Source: Xanthostigma xanthostigma (Eukaryota > Arthropoda > Insecta > Raphidioptera > Raphidiidae). Taken from it: a stretch of 64,000 nt of DNA. The notes beneath the pieces were generated by a model. That model saw only the letters and a program-made list of their open reading frames with translations. It had not been told where the DNA came from and searched no databases. Where the stretch lies: contig OY754470.1 in assembly GCA_963575645.1 (NCBI GenBank), forward strand, positions 29,060,501 to 29,124,500, read 5' to 3'. Of the stretch, positions 11,063 through 21,741 are shown in pieces. Position 1 is the first letter of the stretch; each line of letters begins with the position of its first letter. Position numbers and translations under genes: made by a program.

Positions 11063-11317
11063 CAGGTCTGGGCAAATGGCGGCCCGCGGGTCGAATCCGG
11101 CCCGCAGCGCAATTTTGTCCGGCCCGCGAAGCATTTTATAAATTTTAGAAAAATAGTAAAGAAATAGCAAGGACGAGAAAAGGAGCTTTTTTTTGCTCTA
11201 CAAATGCGGAAATAAAATGTGAGTAGGTACCTTTTTTTTTGCTCTGCAAATTTTTGGCCCGCGGTCAAATTTTCATCAGCTATGTGGCCCGGCAATCACA
11301 AGATTTGCCCGCCCCTG
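11063..11317. mobile_element. hAT MITE with 8-bp target duplication GTCTAGAT
   Basis: The ends CAGGTCTGGGCAAAT and, inverted, CAGGGGCGGGCAAATC are flanked by exact GTCTAGAT copies at 11055-11062 and 11318-11325. The interior is full of GGCCCGCGG-type phrases. A second copy is at 42076-42368. The 8-bp duplication and CAG...GGGCAAA terminus are hAT hallmarks. The two frames over it are shadows. Confidence 0.85.
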
Positions 11318-11325
11318 GTCTAGAT

Positions 11326-12318
11326 GATGCAGACGCGGTCGTGCGGGCTTACACGCGTGAACGGGAATCCTATGCGGACCTCTTCTACGAATGTGACATT
11401 TTTCTTATATGAGAATTTAACCAAAGTATAATTATCCAAGAAATTATTAATTTGTTTAATAATAATTAATAACATCGGACAAATACGGCTATTATATTGA
11501 ATATTTTTGAAGAAATTTAACCCTTTAATTTTGCACGTTGCTAGAGACAAAAAGTGCTAGAGGGAAGAGTATAACGAAGAGATTATTTTGAGTTTTGACC
11601 CAACTGAAAGGAACGTTAAAGGTAGCACAAAATTACGCTGGAGCTACTCAAATTGCTGACGAGATACCACATTATGTAGGATCCATTAAAATTTTAAGCG
11701 TGGACATAAAATGCTCGGAGCCATAATATTACACTAAAAAGAATAAATTACAGACTGTGACGTGGCATGGTATAACAAAGGCGCGACAGCTTTAGCAGTA
11801 ATGAAAATGCATCGGAAAATGCCGATTCCTTTTTCTTCTAACCGTAAACTGTCAACTGAGGTATCTGTAACAAATTAATCACTCTGAAATGTTTCTTCTT
11901 CACTAAACTTTACTCACTCACAAAATGTACGGTCTGGTTCATAGAGTTTACAGAAATTAATGACGTTTAAAAGACTTCCTTTTCCGTCGTTATAGGTACT
12001 ACTTACATACCTATCCACACATCAATCACGATTTTCTTTTTTTCGTTTGGCAAAAACTATTAATTACGACTATACAGTAGTGTGTCGATTATTTTCAGAC
12101 TTCTGATTATCGCTCATAAATAATGTAGTATTTTTAAGCATATTTGAATGAGCCTTTTTCTTGAGAGCAGTGTCTATGATTAGCCATGTGAGGCATCAGC
12201 ATTTGTGTTAAGGACAAATATTATTTTGTTTCTCATTTAGCTTGTTATTTTAAAGATAATTATAAATTATTAGCTATGAAAATCAAATTAAAAAATGCCA
12301 GCCAATTGGGCGACGGGA
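11326..12318. other. No gene recognised
   Basis: Nothing coding was found. The 76-codon frame on the minus strand (11320-11550) lacks recognisable features. Some sequence may be unique host intergenic DNA. Confidence 0.5.
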
Positions 12319-12951
12319 CCATTCCAACTTCAAAAATGTTGGCATTTGATTATAATAAAGAAAATAAAATTTCTGATATCGTGTGAGGTGACGCGGGTAA
12401 TGGCTAGTATTCGATATGATATTTGCTATTCGTTGCCATGGTTACCTACATAATATGTTCCACGTCATGTAAAAATTAATCAAAGCATGCCAAACTAGTT
12501 TATTTCTGACAGATCCATGAAACAAAAACCGGCTGATTTTTTTTTATTTTCAAAACATTTCCGAAACTATAAAGTTTAGAAACAATTTTTTTAACGAAAC
12601 TTTCTTGAAAAAATATATAGAATAATAAGCCGTTATGAAAAGTATACCATTATTATATAAAAAACACCGTTATAGCATATATCTCTTCTGCGCGTGCGTC
12701 GATTTTCCTCAAAAACAATAGGGCTCTTCATATTTGCATACCAAACATTCTCCCAAAATTTGGTTTCGATCCGCTCAATCCGTTTGACATGTATCGTGTT
12801 CACAGACAAACAGACTAACAGACGCACAGAGTTTTTTCAAAAATATGTTTTTTGGATTCGGGGGACCTCAAAACGGAAAGATATTAAAAATTTTTGAAAA
12901 GTGATTTTTGACCTAAACTAGTATTAGTCCCCACTTGTGGTTTGGAATGGT
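12319..12951. mobile_element. Dispersed repeat, copy A (with 40110-40748)
   Basis: About 630 bp matching 40110-40748 in the same orientation, including 'cgtgtgaggtgacgcgggta' and 'tatttgcataccaaacattc'. Its edges are inverted ACCATTCCAA sequences ('gaccattccaac' at the left, 'ttggaatggt' at the right). Part of it (12680-12840) is shared with 17230-17345 and with the spacer of the 6763-7494 palindrome. It is a non-autonomous DNA element; superfamily unknown. Short frames in it are not genes. Confidence 0.6.
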
Positions 12952-13089
12952 AAAAATAATGGCAACGGCAATGAAACATTGTTATTTCGCTACGTCGAAT
13001 AATCGATATGCAATGGAAAACGTCACATTGATGAGGTTATATGTTATAAGTGAATTAATGCTTCGAGAAGAATTGACTTAACAAACATA

Positions 13090-13223
13090 CATGTGTTTGC
13101 GTCCATCCTGAAGGCCCATTCTAAATATTGGTGAAACATATTTTGAAATCGGATGAATAATTTCGGAGATAACCTCTTACATCCAAACTTACAAACTCTA
13201 CCTCCTTATAATATTAATATAGA
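13090..13223 (-). mobile_element. Helitron 5'-end fragment
   Basis: On the minus strand it starts TCTATATTAATATTATAAGG and is followed on the plus side by T. It resembles 2991-3094 closely ('taaatattggtgaaa' and 'atttcggagataa'). No CTAG end is recognised to its left, so it is truncated. Confidence 0.5.
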
Positions 13224-14170
13224 TTATAGATCATAAAATATTGGTAGGAAACTAATTTAATAAATGCATATTAATTGAAAAATATACTATTTTTGTACAT
13301 CAAAAATAATGAAATATTATTATCTGTTTTTTTTTTTATTACCAAATATATTTGCTTCCATTTTTGTTCTGAAATAAGTTCCAAACATGATTATTTAGAA
13401 ATTTTGGTAAAATACTTTTGAAAATGTCGCTATACAACAATTATGTCTGACTTACTGACCTGTCATTCAATTCCTCTATTCTTCCAGACATTTTTAAATT
13501 ACGACAAGATAGCCAGCGTTTTAACATTGCTACATTATTGTCTTTCACGTTTGCAAATTTTAATTTTGTACGTGGTACGTCGTCTCCTGTCTAAAACATT
13601 TTATTGCATTCGTTTTTACATATTGTGTTTTAATGGAGATTGGGAAATGTTTGTCAACTACCGTACTACTAACGCTGCTAGTGAAAAACTTTTAAAACTT
13701 CAGGAAAATGCTCATTCAAAATGTATTATTCGTTTAATGAAATGAATCCATTTCTTTAAAATTACCTAGTTACGAACATATTCCGGATAATTGACACCTC
13801 ACTATACTCTACTACCAATAAACACCTCAATTGACCAATCTCTTCTGTTTATAGAAATTGGACATTACTGGATAGTTAAATACCAAAAAAAGGGACATAT
13901 TTTGTTACCGCATAACGAATAATTCCGTCAGTTGCAAATTGCTGGAATAATAATAATAATAATAATAATATGAATTTATTGCATAGCCCAATAGGTTACA
14001 ATCGTCAGTTACAAAGAATTGCGGCAAAATATCCAGCAACCGATTCCCGAATAGAATTGCTTATACTATAAAGACGCGTTAATTTTTATTGAATATTGTA
14101 ATAAACTATTATTACAATTGGGATTCTTATAGAATCAAATTATCCAAAAATTTAAATACAGTAGATACAG
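13224..14170. other. Possible LINE remnant ending in (AAT)n; otherwise no gene
   Basis: A 100-codon plus-strand frame (13443-13745) ends with KLLKLQENAHSKCIIRLMK, faintly like the region after the reverse transcriptase in LINEs, and a perfect (AAT)n run lies at 13950-13970. The minus-strand context after the run ('tgcaataaattcat') resembles the 3' tails of the LINE fragments at 19951 and 48072. Both readings are weak, and the frame could be accidental. Confidence 0.25.
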
Positions 14171-14179
14171 CTTAATTCT

Positions 14180-14300
14180 AGTTACTTATTTAGATATTCG
14201 GCCGGATACAGTTAATATCCGGTTATTCGATTATCCGGCTATATAGGATAACAGAAGCCGGATATTTTGTTTACCGGATATCCGGTGCAACCCTAGTAGA
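14180..14300. mobile_element. hAT-like remnant rich in CCGGATA motifs
   Basis: Contains 'ggccggatacagtt', 'tatccggttattcg' and ends 'ccggatatccggtgcaaccc'. The GGGTTGCACCGGATATCCGG terminus is of a type seen in hAT MITEs. Only one end is clear and no target duplication was found. Confidence 0.4.
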
Positions 14301-14950
14301 ATTACGTTGCTTATATATTTTTTTCTCTTTTTTGAAATACGGTTAAGAACTTAAGACCGCTAAATTATTATCACTACACACGAATACTGATTATAAAATT
14401 ACTAATAAAATATACTGAAGGAGATTTATTTGGTTGAGGAACAATAGAAATAAGCTTTACCAAAGTAGGTATCGCTTGTGGCCAACGTGGCAAGTTGAGA
14501 TGGTAAATTGTGCAGATTTTATTGTAGTATACATGATCATTTAAAATTATGAATTTCAACAAAAAAAATTTAATTTAAAAATATCGTAAAACAGTTTTTT
14601 AAATAAAATTGTTCTGTCCAATGTGAACATAAATACTGTATTGATGAAAATATAATTTTCGAAACGTTGGCCACAAGCGATACTTTGATTTCTATTAATC
14701 CCCAGCCAAATAAATCTCCTTCAATACATATTTTGGAACCAAACTTCTACTAATAAAATATACCGTATAGAATTTATTTTCAACCAAAATATAATTATTA
14801 TTTTAAGACATAATTAGTGATCGAGTATCTCTAAAGTAATAAAACCAGTGGGAGTATATGCCCAAGTAATTCAAGAATTACAAGGCGCGAAATTTTACAT
14901 CATATACCCCGGTGTTTTGTTTGAAAATCGGTGTATATTTATCGATCAGC
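14301..14950. other. No gene; small inverted phrase around 'ggccaacgtggc'
   Basis: The phrases 'gatttatttggttgagg' (14423) and 'agccaaataaatctcc' (14703), and 'gcttgtggccaacg' (14473) with its inverse at 14665, indicate an inverted pair of about 120-bp arms. It is probably another palindromic MITE (about 14416-14722). Nothing coding. Confidence 0.45.
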
Positions 14951-15230
14951 CCGGAATTGTTTTTTTAAAAACTCCACATTTGCCCCTTCCCGTTTCACTG
15001 CGAGACAATTCGCATACCCGTTTATCGTTCACCCCGGAATTGTTTTTTTAAAAACTCCACATTTGCCCCTTCCCGTTTCACTGCGAGACAATTCTCATAC
15101 CCCTTTATCGTTCACCCCGGAATTACAATTCGCATACCCGTTTATCGTTCACCCGGAATTATTTTTTTAAAAACCTCCACCTCTGCCCCATCGTGTTTCA
15201 CTGCGTGACAATTCGCATACCCCTTTATTA
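14951..15230 (+). repeat. 83-bp tandem array, about 3.5 copies
   Basis: Units start CCGGAATTG at 14951, 15034 and 15117, exactly 83 bp apart, with a shortened fourth copy joined at about 15124. Each unit contains 'ctccacatttgccccttccc' and 'tttcactgcgagacaattc'. It abuts the 120-bp array. The two open frames here (67 and 79 codons) are repeats of each other and not genes. Confidence 0.9.
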
Positions 15231-15240
15231 AAAAAAGCTT

Positions 15241-16975
15241 AGTCCGCCTTCTTTAGAAGTCCGCCATATTGAATTAAAAGTGACGTCACTTTATTTTTCG
15301 AGTTATTCTCAGCAAGCCCTTTCATTTGATACCCATATTGTAGGAAAGCATAAAAAACTTAGTCCGCCATCTTTAGAACTTCGCCATATTTGTTTTAGAG
15401 TTACGTCACTTTATTTTTCGAGTTATTCTCAGCACGCCCTTTCATTTGATACCTATAGTGTAAGAAAGCATAATAAAATTAGTCCGCCATCTTTAGACGT
15501 CCGCCATATTGGATTTAGAGTGACGTCACTTTATTTTTCGAGCTATTCTCAGCAGGCCCTTTCATTTGATACCCATATTGTAGGAAAGCATAATAAAATT
15601 AGTCCGCCATCTTTAGAAGTCCGCCATATTGGTTTTAGAGTGACGTCACTTTATTTTTCGAGTTATTCTCAGCAAGCCCTTTCATTTGATACCCATATTG
15701 CAGGAAAGCATAATAAAATTAGTCCGCCATCTTTAGACGTCCGCCATATTGGATTTAGAGTGACGTCACTTTCTTTTTTGAGTTTTTTTCAGCAAGCCCT
15801 TTCATTTGATACCCATATTGTAGGAAAGCATAATAAACTTAGTCCGCCATCTTTAGAAGTCCGCCATATTGGATTTAGAGTGACGTCATTTTCATTTTAT
15901 TTTTCAAGCTATTCTCAGCAAGCCCTTTCATTTGATACCCATATTGTAGGAAAGCATAATAAAATTAGTCCGCCATCTTTAGAAGTCCGCCATATTGGAT
16001 TTAGAGTGACGTCACTTTATTTTTTGAGTTATTTTCAGCAAGCCCTTTCATTTGATACCCATATTGTAGGAAAGCATAATAAAATTAGTCCGCCATCTTC
16101 AGAAGTCCGCCATATTGGATTTAGAGTGACGTCACTTTATTTTTCGAGTTATTCTTAGCAAGCCCTTTCATTTGATACCCATATTGTAGGAAAGCATTAT
16201 AAAATTAGTCCGCCATCTTTAGACGTCCGCCATATTGGATTTAGAGTGACGTCACTTTCTTTTTTCGAGTTATTTTCAGCAAGCCCTTTCATTTGATACC
16301 CATATTGTAGGAAAGCATAATAAACTTAGTCCGCCATCTTTAGACTTCCGCCATATTGGATTTAGAGTGACGTCATTTTCATTTTATTTTTCAAGCTATT
16401 CTCAGCAAGCCCTTTCATTTGATACCCATATTGTAGGAAAGCATAATAAAATTAGTCCGCCATCTTTAGAAGTCCGCCATATTGGATTTAGAGTGACGTC
16501 ACTTTATTTTTTGAGTTATTTTCAGCAAGCCCTTTCATTTGATACCCATATTGTAGGAAAGCATAATAAAATTAGTCCGCCATATTGGATTTAGAGTGAC
16601 GTGACTTTATTTTTCGAGTTATTCTTAGCAAGCCCTTTCATTTGATACCCATATTGTAGGAAAGCATTATAAAATTAGTCCGCCATCTTTAGACGTCCGC
16701 CATATTGGATTTAGAGTGACGTCACTTTCTTTTTTCGAGTTATTTTCAGCAAGCCCTTTCATTTGATACCCATATTGAAGGAAAGCATAATAAACTTAGT
16801 CCGCCATCTTTAGACGTCCGCCATATTGGATTTAGAGTGACGTCATTTTCATTTTATTTTTCGTGCTATTCTCAGCAAGCCCTTTCATTTGATACCCATA
16901 TTGTAGGAAAGCATAATAAAATTAGTCCACCATATATAGAAGTCCGCCATATTGGATTTAGAGTGACGTCACACA
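15241..16975 (+). repeat. 120-bp satellite, 15 units, with a CRE-like site in most units
   Basis: Units begin AGTCCGCCAT at 15241, 15361, 15481, 15601, 15721, 15841, 15967, 16087, 16207, 16328, 16454, 16574, 16677, 16798 and 16924. The base period is 120 bp; units with an extra TTCATT-type insertion are 126 bp and one is cut to 103 bp. Thirteen of 15 units hold TGACGTCA; the second has TTACGTCA and the twelfth TGACGTGA. Because 120 is a multiple of three, an uninterrupted 292-codon frame (15280-16158) arises by chance. From 15841 the units follow a four-unit higher-order pattern. Confidence 0.95.
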
Positions 16976-17690
16976 GCTAACCATGCATTGTCATCCAAAC
17001 TAAACGTGTATACAAATTTTCATCTCAATCGGTTGAAGATATCTGCTTCAAAATTATCGAAGGCATTCTAGTCGCTGACTTAGTAATTTAGTCGCTCACT
17101 TATTAATTTAGTCACCCAAATATTATTTTAATATCTCAAGTTATTAAAACAGGATTTCATCATCAGTCACCAAGTTTTTTTTTATTCAACCGTTTTATAA
17201 TTCCCCTATTATTATTATATAAAACAACATTATAAGAGATATATTCTTTTACGCATGCGCCGATGTTCCCCAAAAACAATAGGCCAATTCATATTTGCAT
17301 ATCAAACATCCTCCCAAAATTTGGTTTCAATCCGCTCATCCTTGGTGTCGGAATGGTAAGAAATGTCAAAAGTGACGTTTGCATCTGTCAAAGTATTATG
17401 TTCTGATAATTAGTTATTCAAATTGTTAACTCAGAAGGCGTTGCATTTTACAAATATTGAAACGGCATCCGTTTTTGAACAAATGCTACCTTTTTATTTC
17501 ATTATTGTAATAAATAATATTATCGACCAATTTTATTTTAAGACAGAACATACGCAATTTTGAAATTGCCATGTTAAGCCATGCAACAGAGAGAGATAAC
17601 CGAAAGATGTTTTCCATCGGTTATATCAAATTGAATTTATTTCTATATAAATGTGTATAAAAAAACTGTTTGGGCATTTTCTGTTGTACG
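16976..17690. other. Repeat debris after the satellite; no gene
   Basis: Contains 'catctcaatcggttgaagat', typical of transposon tails, and at 17215-17345 a fragment of the repeat found at 12640-12790 and 40440-40580 ('catatttgcatatcaaacat'). A fragment near 17505-17545 ('aatattatcgaccaatttta') is related to the hairpin at 29058. No coding frame. Confidence 0.5.
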
Positions 17691-18010
17691 ATTCTTATGT
17701 AAAATTTTCTCCTCTTTCGTTTAAGACAAGTTTCGAACCGATCTGATTTAAATTGAGCGAGTTATAAGCGAAAAACTTCGTTTTTTCCTTATTGCTCCCC
17801 TCTGGGGTCAAAATTCAAAAATCGGCCGACGTTACGAGCTAAGTTACGCGGAGACGAATCGAACAAAAAAAAGTTTTTTAAAATCGGTTAAGGCGTTTGG
17901 GCTGTACGCGTGACACAAAAAAACGTGACACACAGATTCACAGATTCACAGATTCACAAATTCACAGACAAAGCGAGTACATATAGGCGCTTTAGCTTAC
18001 GCTATTCGCG
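17691..18010 (+). mobile_element. Dispersed repeat with (CACAGATT)n tail
   Basis: Contains 'cccctctggggtcaaaattc' and an 8-bp tandem 'cacagatt' run at about 17932-17960. An inverse relative lies at 41395-41665 ('gaattttggacccagagggg'). It is a non-autonomous repeat whose class I cannot assign. Confidence 0.5.
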
Positions 18011-19157
18011 CCTAATTAGATAAATATTATTAATGCTCAAATTGAACAGACATATATGAAAGTTATAGTCGACGTTCCGGTAAAAAATAATGATGTGCAA
18101 CAATTGTTACTACAGTGTAAACTCTTTATAACGAAACTCAAGGGACCGAGCATTTTTTATCGTTTTAGAGAGTTACCGTTATATGGAGTGAAGAAAGAAA
18201 AACAACCAAATTAACAATAATCTTCAATGTAGGTACTGTATAATCACTTTATAACGAATTTTAAGGGACCGAACATTTTTTTCGTTACCTATAAAGAATT
18301 TTCGTTATAGGCTAATGCCTATACTTTTTTGAAAAAAAAAAGAGCAGGCAAGGACCAGGTGGAAAATGTTGCTGAGGCTCCAAGTTTAAGGGAAAAAAAT
18401 ATTTAAACACGAAAACATGCAAAATGGTGAAATGGGGATGCAATTTAGGGGTTGAAAACGGTTTTCTGCGATTTACGACAAAACGTGACCTCTTAGCGGA
18501 AATTGTTCTGCACAAAAGTTGTAGATGGTAAAAAAATCTAAAACTTTTGTACCAAACACTTTTCGACATAACAACAAATGAACCGTCAAAATGACGAAAA
18601 ACCGATTTTTCAGTATTTAATTTTTTTCTCGCGTAAAAATAATTTAATTTGCATGAAAATTTGTCTTTTTTTATCTTAAATATGCATGATTTTTTTGCAG
18701 TTCAGAATACGACTATTTTCGGAGTTATGTACATTTTTTGAAAAAAACACCCTTATTTTCCACGAACAATTGTCTTGATGTTTTTTTTGTATTTCGAAGT
18801 TCTATAAGTGGTCATTTTAATCTTTGAAATGTCTACTTTAAAATGGTCTATGTAAGTTGGTGGTTTATTTATCGTTAAACTGCTTAAAATTGCGAAAAAC
18901 CGAAAAAACGTCTTTCTGTCGTGTATATGCTGTGATAAGGTAAATATTTTTACAGTATTATTGTAACCATAGATACTTAACAAATCAAAAATACACATTA
19001 TGAATTTCTGCAAAACGAAAGTTTTCTACGATTTTAAGAAGCTAATTAATTTAAAAACGTTGTGTATTTGTTGTCAAATCTCAGTTTGCTAGACTGAACC
19101 AAACGATTAATAGCACCTGCTTTAATTTCATACAAATCGTATCAGACTTATTACAAA

Positions 19158-19862
19158 CTAGCGGCCCTGTACGTGCTTCGCTACGTATAAAGTGAAATAA
19201 TAAAACAATTTAATTGGAACATCTATCTATCTATCTATCTATTTTATTAATTGCTAGCTTTTTTAAAATATACATGGGCGTATATGTGTGTATGTCGAGC
19301 ACTCCGGCTGCACCGTCGTGCTCGAAAAAAAATAGCGTAAAGTATTCGTGGATAACTGGTCTTTAAAACACTTGCTCTATTTCGAGCACTCACGACGGCG
19401 CATCGAGCACTCCGGCTGCGCCGTCGTGCTCGAAAAGAAATAGCGTAAAGTATTCGTGGATAACTGGTCTTTAAAACACTTGCTCTATTTCGAGCACTCC
19501 GGCTGCGTCGTCGTGCTCGAAAAAGAATAGCGTAAAGTATTCGTGGATAACTGGTCTTTAAAACACTTGCTCTATTTCGAGGGTTCACTCCGGCTGCGCC
19601 GTCGTGCTCGAAAAAAAAAGCATTTGTTTTAAACAATATTCAGGTTTTTTACATCCTCGATCTAGATATATGGTTGTTAAGTTTTCTTAAATAAGGATTC
19701 TTAAATTTTCTCTTTTTCCGCGCAATTTTTTAAATTTTTTCTGTCATAAGAACCTTCTCCTGACAATAACAAACACAACAAAAAAAATATTGAAATCGGT
19801 CCAGCCGTTCACGCGTGATGGCGTGACCAAGGGATATAGGGATTCATTTTTATATATATAGA
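19158..19862 (-). mobile_element. Non-autonomous Helitron with an internal 87-bp minisatellite
   Basis: On the minus strand it starts TCTATATATATAAAAATGAA, ends GGGCCGCTAG, and lies between A (19157) and T (19863) of the plus strand, so both Helitron boundaries are clean. A (ATCT)n run lies at 19224-19242. The interior holds an 87-bp tandem array. It was inserted near the centre of the 18113-22381 palindrome. Confidence 0.75.
19295..19620 (-). repeat. 87-bp tandem array with a strong dyad in each unit
   Basis: Units starting TCGAGCACT or equivalent lie 87 bp apart (19295 to 19382, 19403 to 19490, 19490 to 19577), with a 21-bp partial duplication at 19382-19402. Each holds CGAGCAC...CGGCTGCGCCG...GTGCTCG, an imperfect 29-nt hairpin. 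The period of 87 is a multiple of three, which creates a spurious 129-codon minus-strand frame. Confidence 0.9.
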
Positions 19863-19950
19863 TAATACAAGCAGGTACATCCCTTTTGTTAAAATCGTGG
19901 AAAACTTTCGTTTTGCAGAAATTTATGTGTATTTTTGATTTGTTAAGTAT

Positions 19951-20522
19951 CTATAATAATAATAATAATAATAATTCTTTATTTTTTAAATTCCGAAGAA
20001 CATAATAGCGTCAGTGTAAGATAAAATTACTAAGAGATAAAATCATTTAAATTATAAAAACAATTTTGAATTAAATAATGCCTCAAGGACACTTTAAATT
20101 CTCTAGACTCTAGAGGATACAAAAATTTTTAATGAGCATGGTAATCTGTTGTAGATTTTAGTAGCCATACAGACAGGGCCACGTTGGTAAGCCACTAATA
20201 AAGCCTTGGGCAAAAGTAAATTATGTTTCTTACGCGTTAAGTAACCATGGTCAGCAGACTCAAAATTAGAAAGATGACTTCTAACGTAGGTAGCCATGGT
20301 GAATATATATAGTGACGGCAGAGTTAAAATATTATGAGCTATGAAACTCTCTTTACATGAGTAATTAAAAGGTATGTTAAACATAATACGAATTGCTTTT
20401 TTTTGAAGAATAAAAGCACGACTCATAGCAGTACAGCTACCCCACAATAGAATACCATACCTCATATGAGGGTAAATGAATGCGTAGTACAATGTTTTTA
20501 AAGTAACAGTGTCAACTTCACC
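19951..20522 (-). mobile_element. 5'-truncated LINE with (ATT)n tail
   Basis: It interrupts the right palindrome arm. The uninterrupted left arm lets the insertion be bounded: sequence resumes at 'atagttacaataatactg'. The tail is a (TAA)n run on the plus strand at 19954-19974, that is (TTA)n at the 3' end of the minus-strand element. It encodes the C-terminal part of a non-LTR reverse-transcriptase protein. Confidence 0.75.
20103..20492 (-). pseudogene. LINE ORF2 C-terminal fragment
   Basis: The 129-residue frame contains YYAFIYPHMRYGILLWG, then LQKKAIRIMF, then KIYNRLPCSLK. That is the order seen after the reverse-transcriptase palm/thumb in Jockey/CR1-type LINE proteins. The catalytic palm and endonuclease are missing because the copy is 5'-truncated. 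The frame opens upstream with no true start (residues equivalent to TVTLKTLYYA precede the methionine). It is a dead copy, not a host gene. The clade assignment among CR1, L2 and Jockey is a guess. Confidence 0.7.
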
Positions 20523-20879
20523 ATAGTTACAATAATACTGTAAAATATTTACCTTATCACAGCAGAAAGACGTTTTTTTCGGTTTTTCGCAATTTTAAGC
20601 AGTTTAACGATAAATAAACCACCAACTTACATTGACCATTTTAAAGTAGACATTTCAAAGATTAAAATGACCACTTATAGAACTTAGAAATACAAAAAAA
20701 CATCAAGACAATTATTGTTCGTGGAAAATAAGGGTGTTTTTTTCGAAAAATGTACATAACTCCGAAAATAGTCGTATTCTGAACTGCAAAAAAATCATGC
20801 TTATTTAAGATAAAAAAGACATATTTTCACAAATTTTCATGCAAATTAAATTATTTTTACGCGAGAAAAAAATTAAATA

Positions 20880-21741
20880 GTTGGCAAAACCAAAAGTGCA
20901 CATCCCGCAAGTTTTCCACTGTATGATAAAAAAATAACAATTAAAAAATATTTTTAATAAATTTAAAAAGATTTAAAAATTTAAAGAAATAAATAATTAA
21001 AAATTGAAAAAATATTTTTTTTTAAGTTTGCAAAAATAAAAAAAATTAAGAACTATACATAATATATATATAATTAATATCAAGTGGAATAAAATAAAAC
21101 AAAATAAAAAGAAAAAAAAAAGAAAAAAGTCAATGATACCGTAAGGAATCGAACCCAGGACCTTGCCCTTGGGAATGCAACGGCATAACCATTACGCCAC
21201 GGCTGCCTAATACGTCTAGTGGTGTTATCACGGTATACAAGTGTAGCACTTGTTTTATGGATTACACTATATTTTCACAGCGATTATTATATTGTTTTTA
21301 AACTATATTAGCTGTCAAAAATAATAAAAAATAAAACTGTTTATAAAAATTAAACTACTGAACACATTTTAGTGAATTTAAATAGGGTTCTGGTCTGATA
21401 GTAAACAAAGTGAATAAAATATAACCCAAGGCAATCCGACCAAAATTGCGATCTGTAGAGTCGTGACGTACGTACGTACATACGTACGTACGTACATACG
21501 TACAGACCAACCGACAACTGCTGTTTGTGATTTTCAATTACAATTTTAATAGTATTTATGAACTCAAATTGATTTAAAAATGGTTCTATTTTATAGATTA
21601 GAATCTCCTCTTTTCAAAAAGCTTCAATTTGAATGGATTTCGTGTGAAATTAACTTAAATATAACTTCTTATATGAACGAAAGTCAGCTCTGACGCACAA
21701 AGCGATAATAAAGCACATACCGCTAGTTTAGCGGTATGTGC
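20880..21741 (+). mobile_element. Element with AATA target duplication, tRNA-like core and terminal hairpin, copy 1
   Basis: The interrupted palindrome arm allows exact boundaries: AATA (20876-20879) before GTTGGCAAAACC and AATA (21742-21745) after GTATGTGC. The right end is a perfect hairpin (GCACATACCGCTA...TAGCGGTATGTGC). A minus-strand tRNA-like module lies at 21137-21207, and a TACG-rich run at 21464-21502. The second copy (51136-51988, inverse) has the same ends and the complementary 4-bp duplication TATT. It encodes no protein I recognise. The subterminal GCACAT(C/A)CCGC at both ends suggests weak inverted termini. Confidence 0.75.
21137..21207 (-). tRNA. tRNA-like module (Pol III A and B boxes) in a transposon
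   Basis: Read on the minus strand it has a perfect A box (TGGCGTAATGG) and, about 40 nt on, a perfect B box (GGTTCGATTCC). The D-arm pairs (GGC...GCC), but the anticodon region has a short stem and an oversized loop and the acceptor stem is poor. It is a tRNA-derived promoter module, not a functional tRNA. Confidence 0.6.

Noticed and set aside
15280-16158. 292-codon open frame
   Set aside because: The 120-bp satellite period is divisible by three and its unit lacks stops in this frame; the protein is only the repeat translated.
14951-16975. CRISPR array
   Set aside because: Units are 83 and 120 bp with no unique spacers; eukaryotic tandem repeats.
19247-19636. 129-codon minus-strand frame
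   Set aside because: Translated 87-bp minisatellite inside a Helitron.
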